Source of the DNA: Antitrichia curtipendula
Lineage: Eukaryota; Streptophyta; Bryopsida; Hypnales; Leucodontaceae
Assembly (NCBI GenBank): GCA_951230915.1
Contig: OX579633.1
Location: forward strand, 50,482,029-50,546,028
DNA: 64,000 nt
Direction: 5' to 3'
Position 1 is the first letter of the stretch, and each line of letters starts with the position of its first letter. This document shows, piece after piece, positions 63,669 to 64,000 of this stretch. Position numbers and translations under genes: made by a program. The notes beneath the pieces are model-generated. The model did not search any database. It was not told where the DNA came from and saw only the letters and a list, made by a program, of their open reading frames with translations.

Positions 63669-63733
63669 ACGGATGTAAATCACGACGAAATCACGATGAA
63701 AATGGGATGAAATTGATGAGTTGGATGAAAAAT

Positions 63734-63781
63734 CCGTAATCCTCGATTACACGGTTTTGTCCGCGTAATCGGGCATTACGG
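63734..63781. repeat. Compact hairpin with 21-bp arms
   Basis: Arms 63734-63754 (CCGTAATCCTCGATTACACGG) and 63761-63781 pair imperfectly around a 6-base loop (TTTTGT). It lies 65 bp from the previous hairpin, so both may belong to one fold-back element. Confidence 0.7.
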
Positions 63782-63892
63782 CATAGAAGCTTCCCGCCGA
63801 TTGAACGGGACATTTCCCAGGAGTGGTTTACGTTGAGCAAGCAAGCAGGTCGGTTGGAGGATTGATTCAGTGGAATTAATAAATGGGAACTA

Positions 63893-64000
63893 TGGTAGAA
63901 CCACCCATTGTCAACCAGGGACCCATCCCCAACCTGTAGGGTGTACTATTTCCAACCAAGGGTGTAATAAATTTTCAACTAAAGCTTTGAATGTTTTTTT
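63893..64000 (+). repeat. Dispersed direct repeat, copy 2 (cut by window edge)
   Basis: This is the second copy of 61150-61265, in the same orientation, running to the window edge. Confidence 0.65.

Noticed and set aside
1..64000. CRISPR arrays, tRNA or rRNA genes, LTR retrotransposon proteins
   Set aside because: I saw no regular spacer arrays, no cloverleaf with A and B boxes, and no gag-pol, reverse transcriptase or integrase motif on either strand.

Overview
The window looks like nuclear DNA of a land plant. Genes have short GT-AG introns and plant-type products (a chloroplast-type fructokinase, a Golgi UDP-arabinose 4-epimerase, an LEA_2/NDR1-HIN1-like protein), with plant DNA transposons (En/Spm-CACTA, Stowaway-type MITE). 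A piggyBac-superfamily element and many TTAA-flanked MITEs would be unusual for a seed plant as far as I know, so a seed-free plant (lycophyte, fern or bryophyte) is my tentative guess. The species cannot be fixed from the sequence.

Layout. 1-1120 (minus): 5' part of an ESF1-like rRNA-processing gene, running off the left edge, with a telo-box in its 5' flank. 1569-2136: Stowaway-like MITE with TA duplication. 2914-21853: a piggyBac-type element (TTAA duplication, CCCC termini) whose minus-strand transposase is a pseudogene split by a 13.4-kb CACTA element (4581-17981, ATC duplication). The CACTA carries two divergent genes: an apparently intact Transposase_24/TNPA-like gene (minus) and a TNP2-like transposase (plus, three introns, two nonsense codons). 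23239-23922 (minus): LEA_2 protein. 26040-27065: tandem ~250-bp repeats. 27805-31438 (minus): fructokinase, 8 exons. 34176-35174 (minus): tRNA-dihydrouridine synthase 2-like, single exon. 35595-37485 (minus): UDP-arabinose 4-epimerase, 7 coding exons.

39000-64000 is an AT-rich gene desert. I see no coding region there, but many DNA-transposon derivatives: TTAA-flanked MITEs, a short CACTA MITE, an 878-bp fold-back, smaller hairpins and more of the ~250-bp repeat.

The four complete host genes are all on the minus strand and are unrelated housekeeping or secretory genes; nothing suggests an operon-like system. The most distinctive content is the nested CACTA-in-piggyBac structure and the TTAA-ended MITE family spread around it. 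All gene models are read by eye from splice signals and family conservation, without transcript support.
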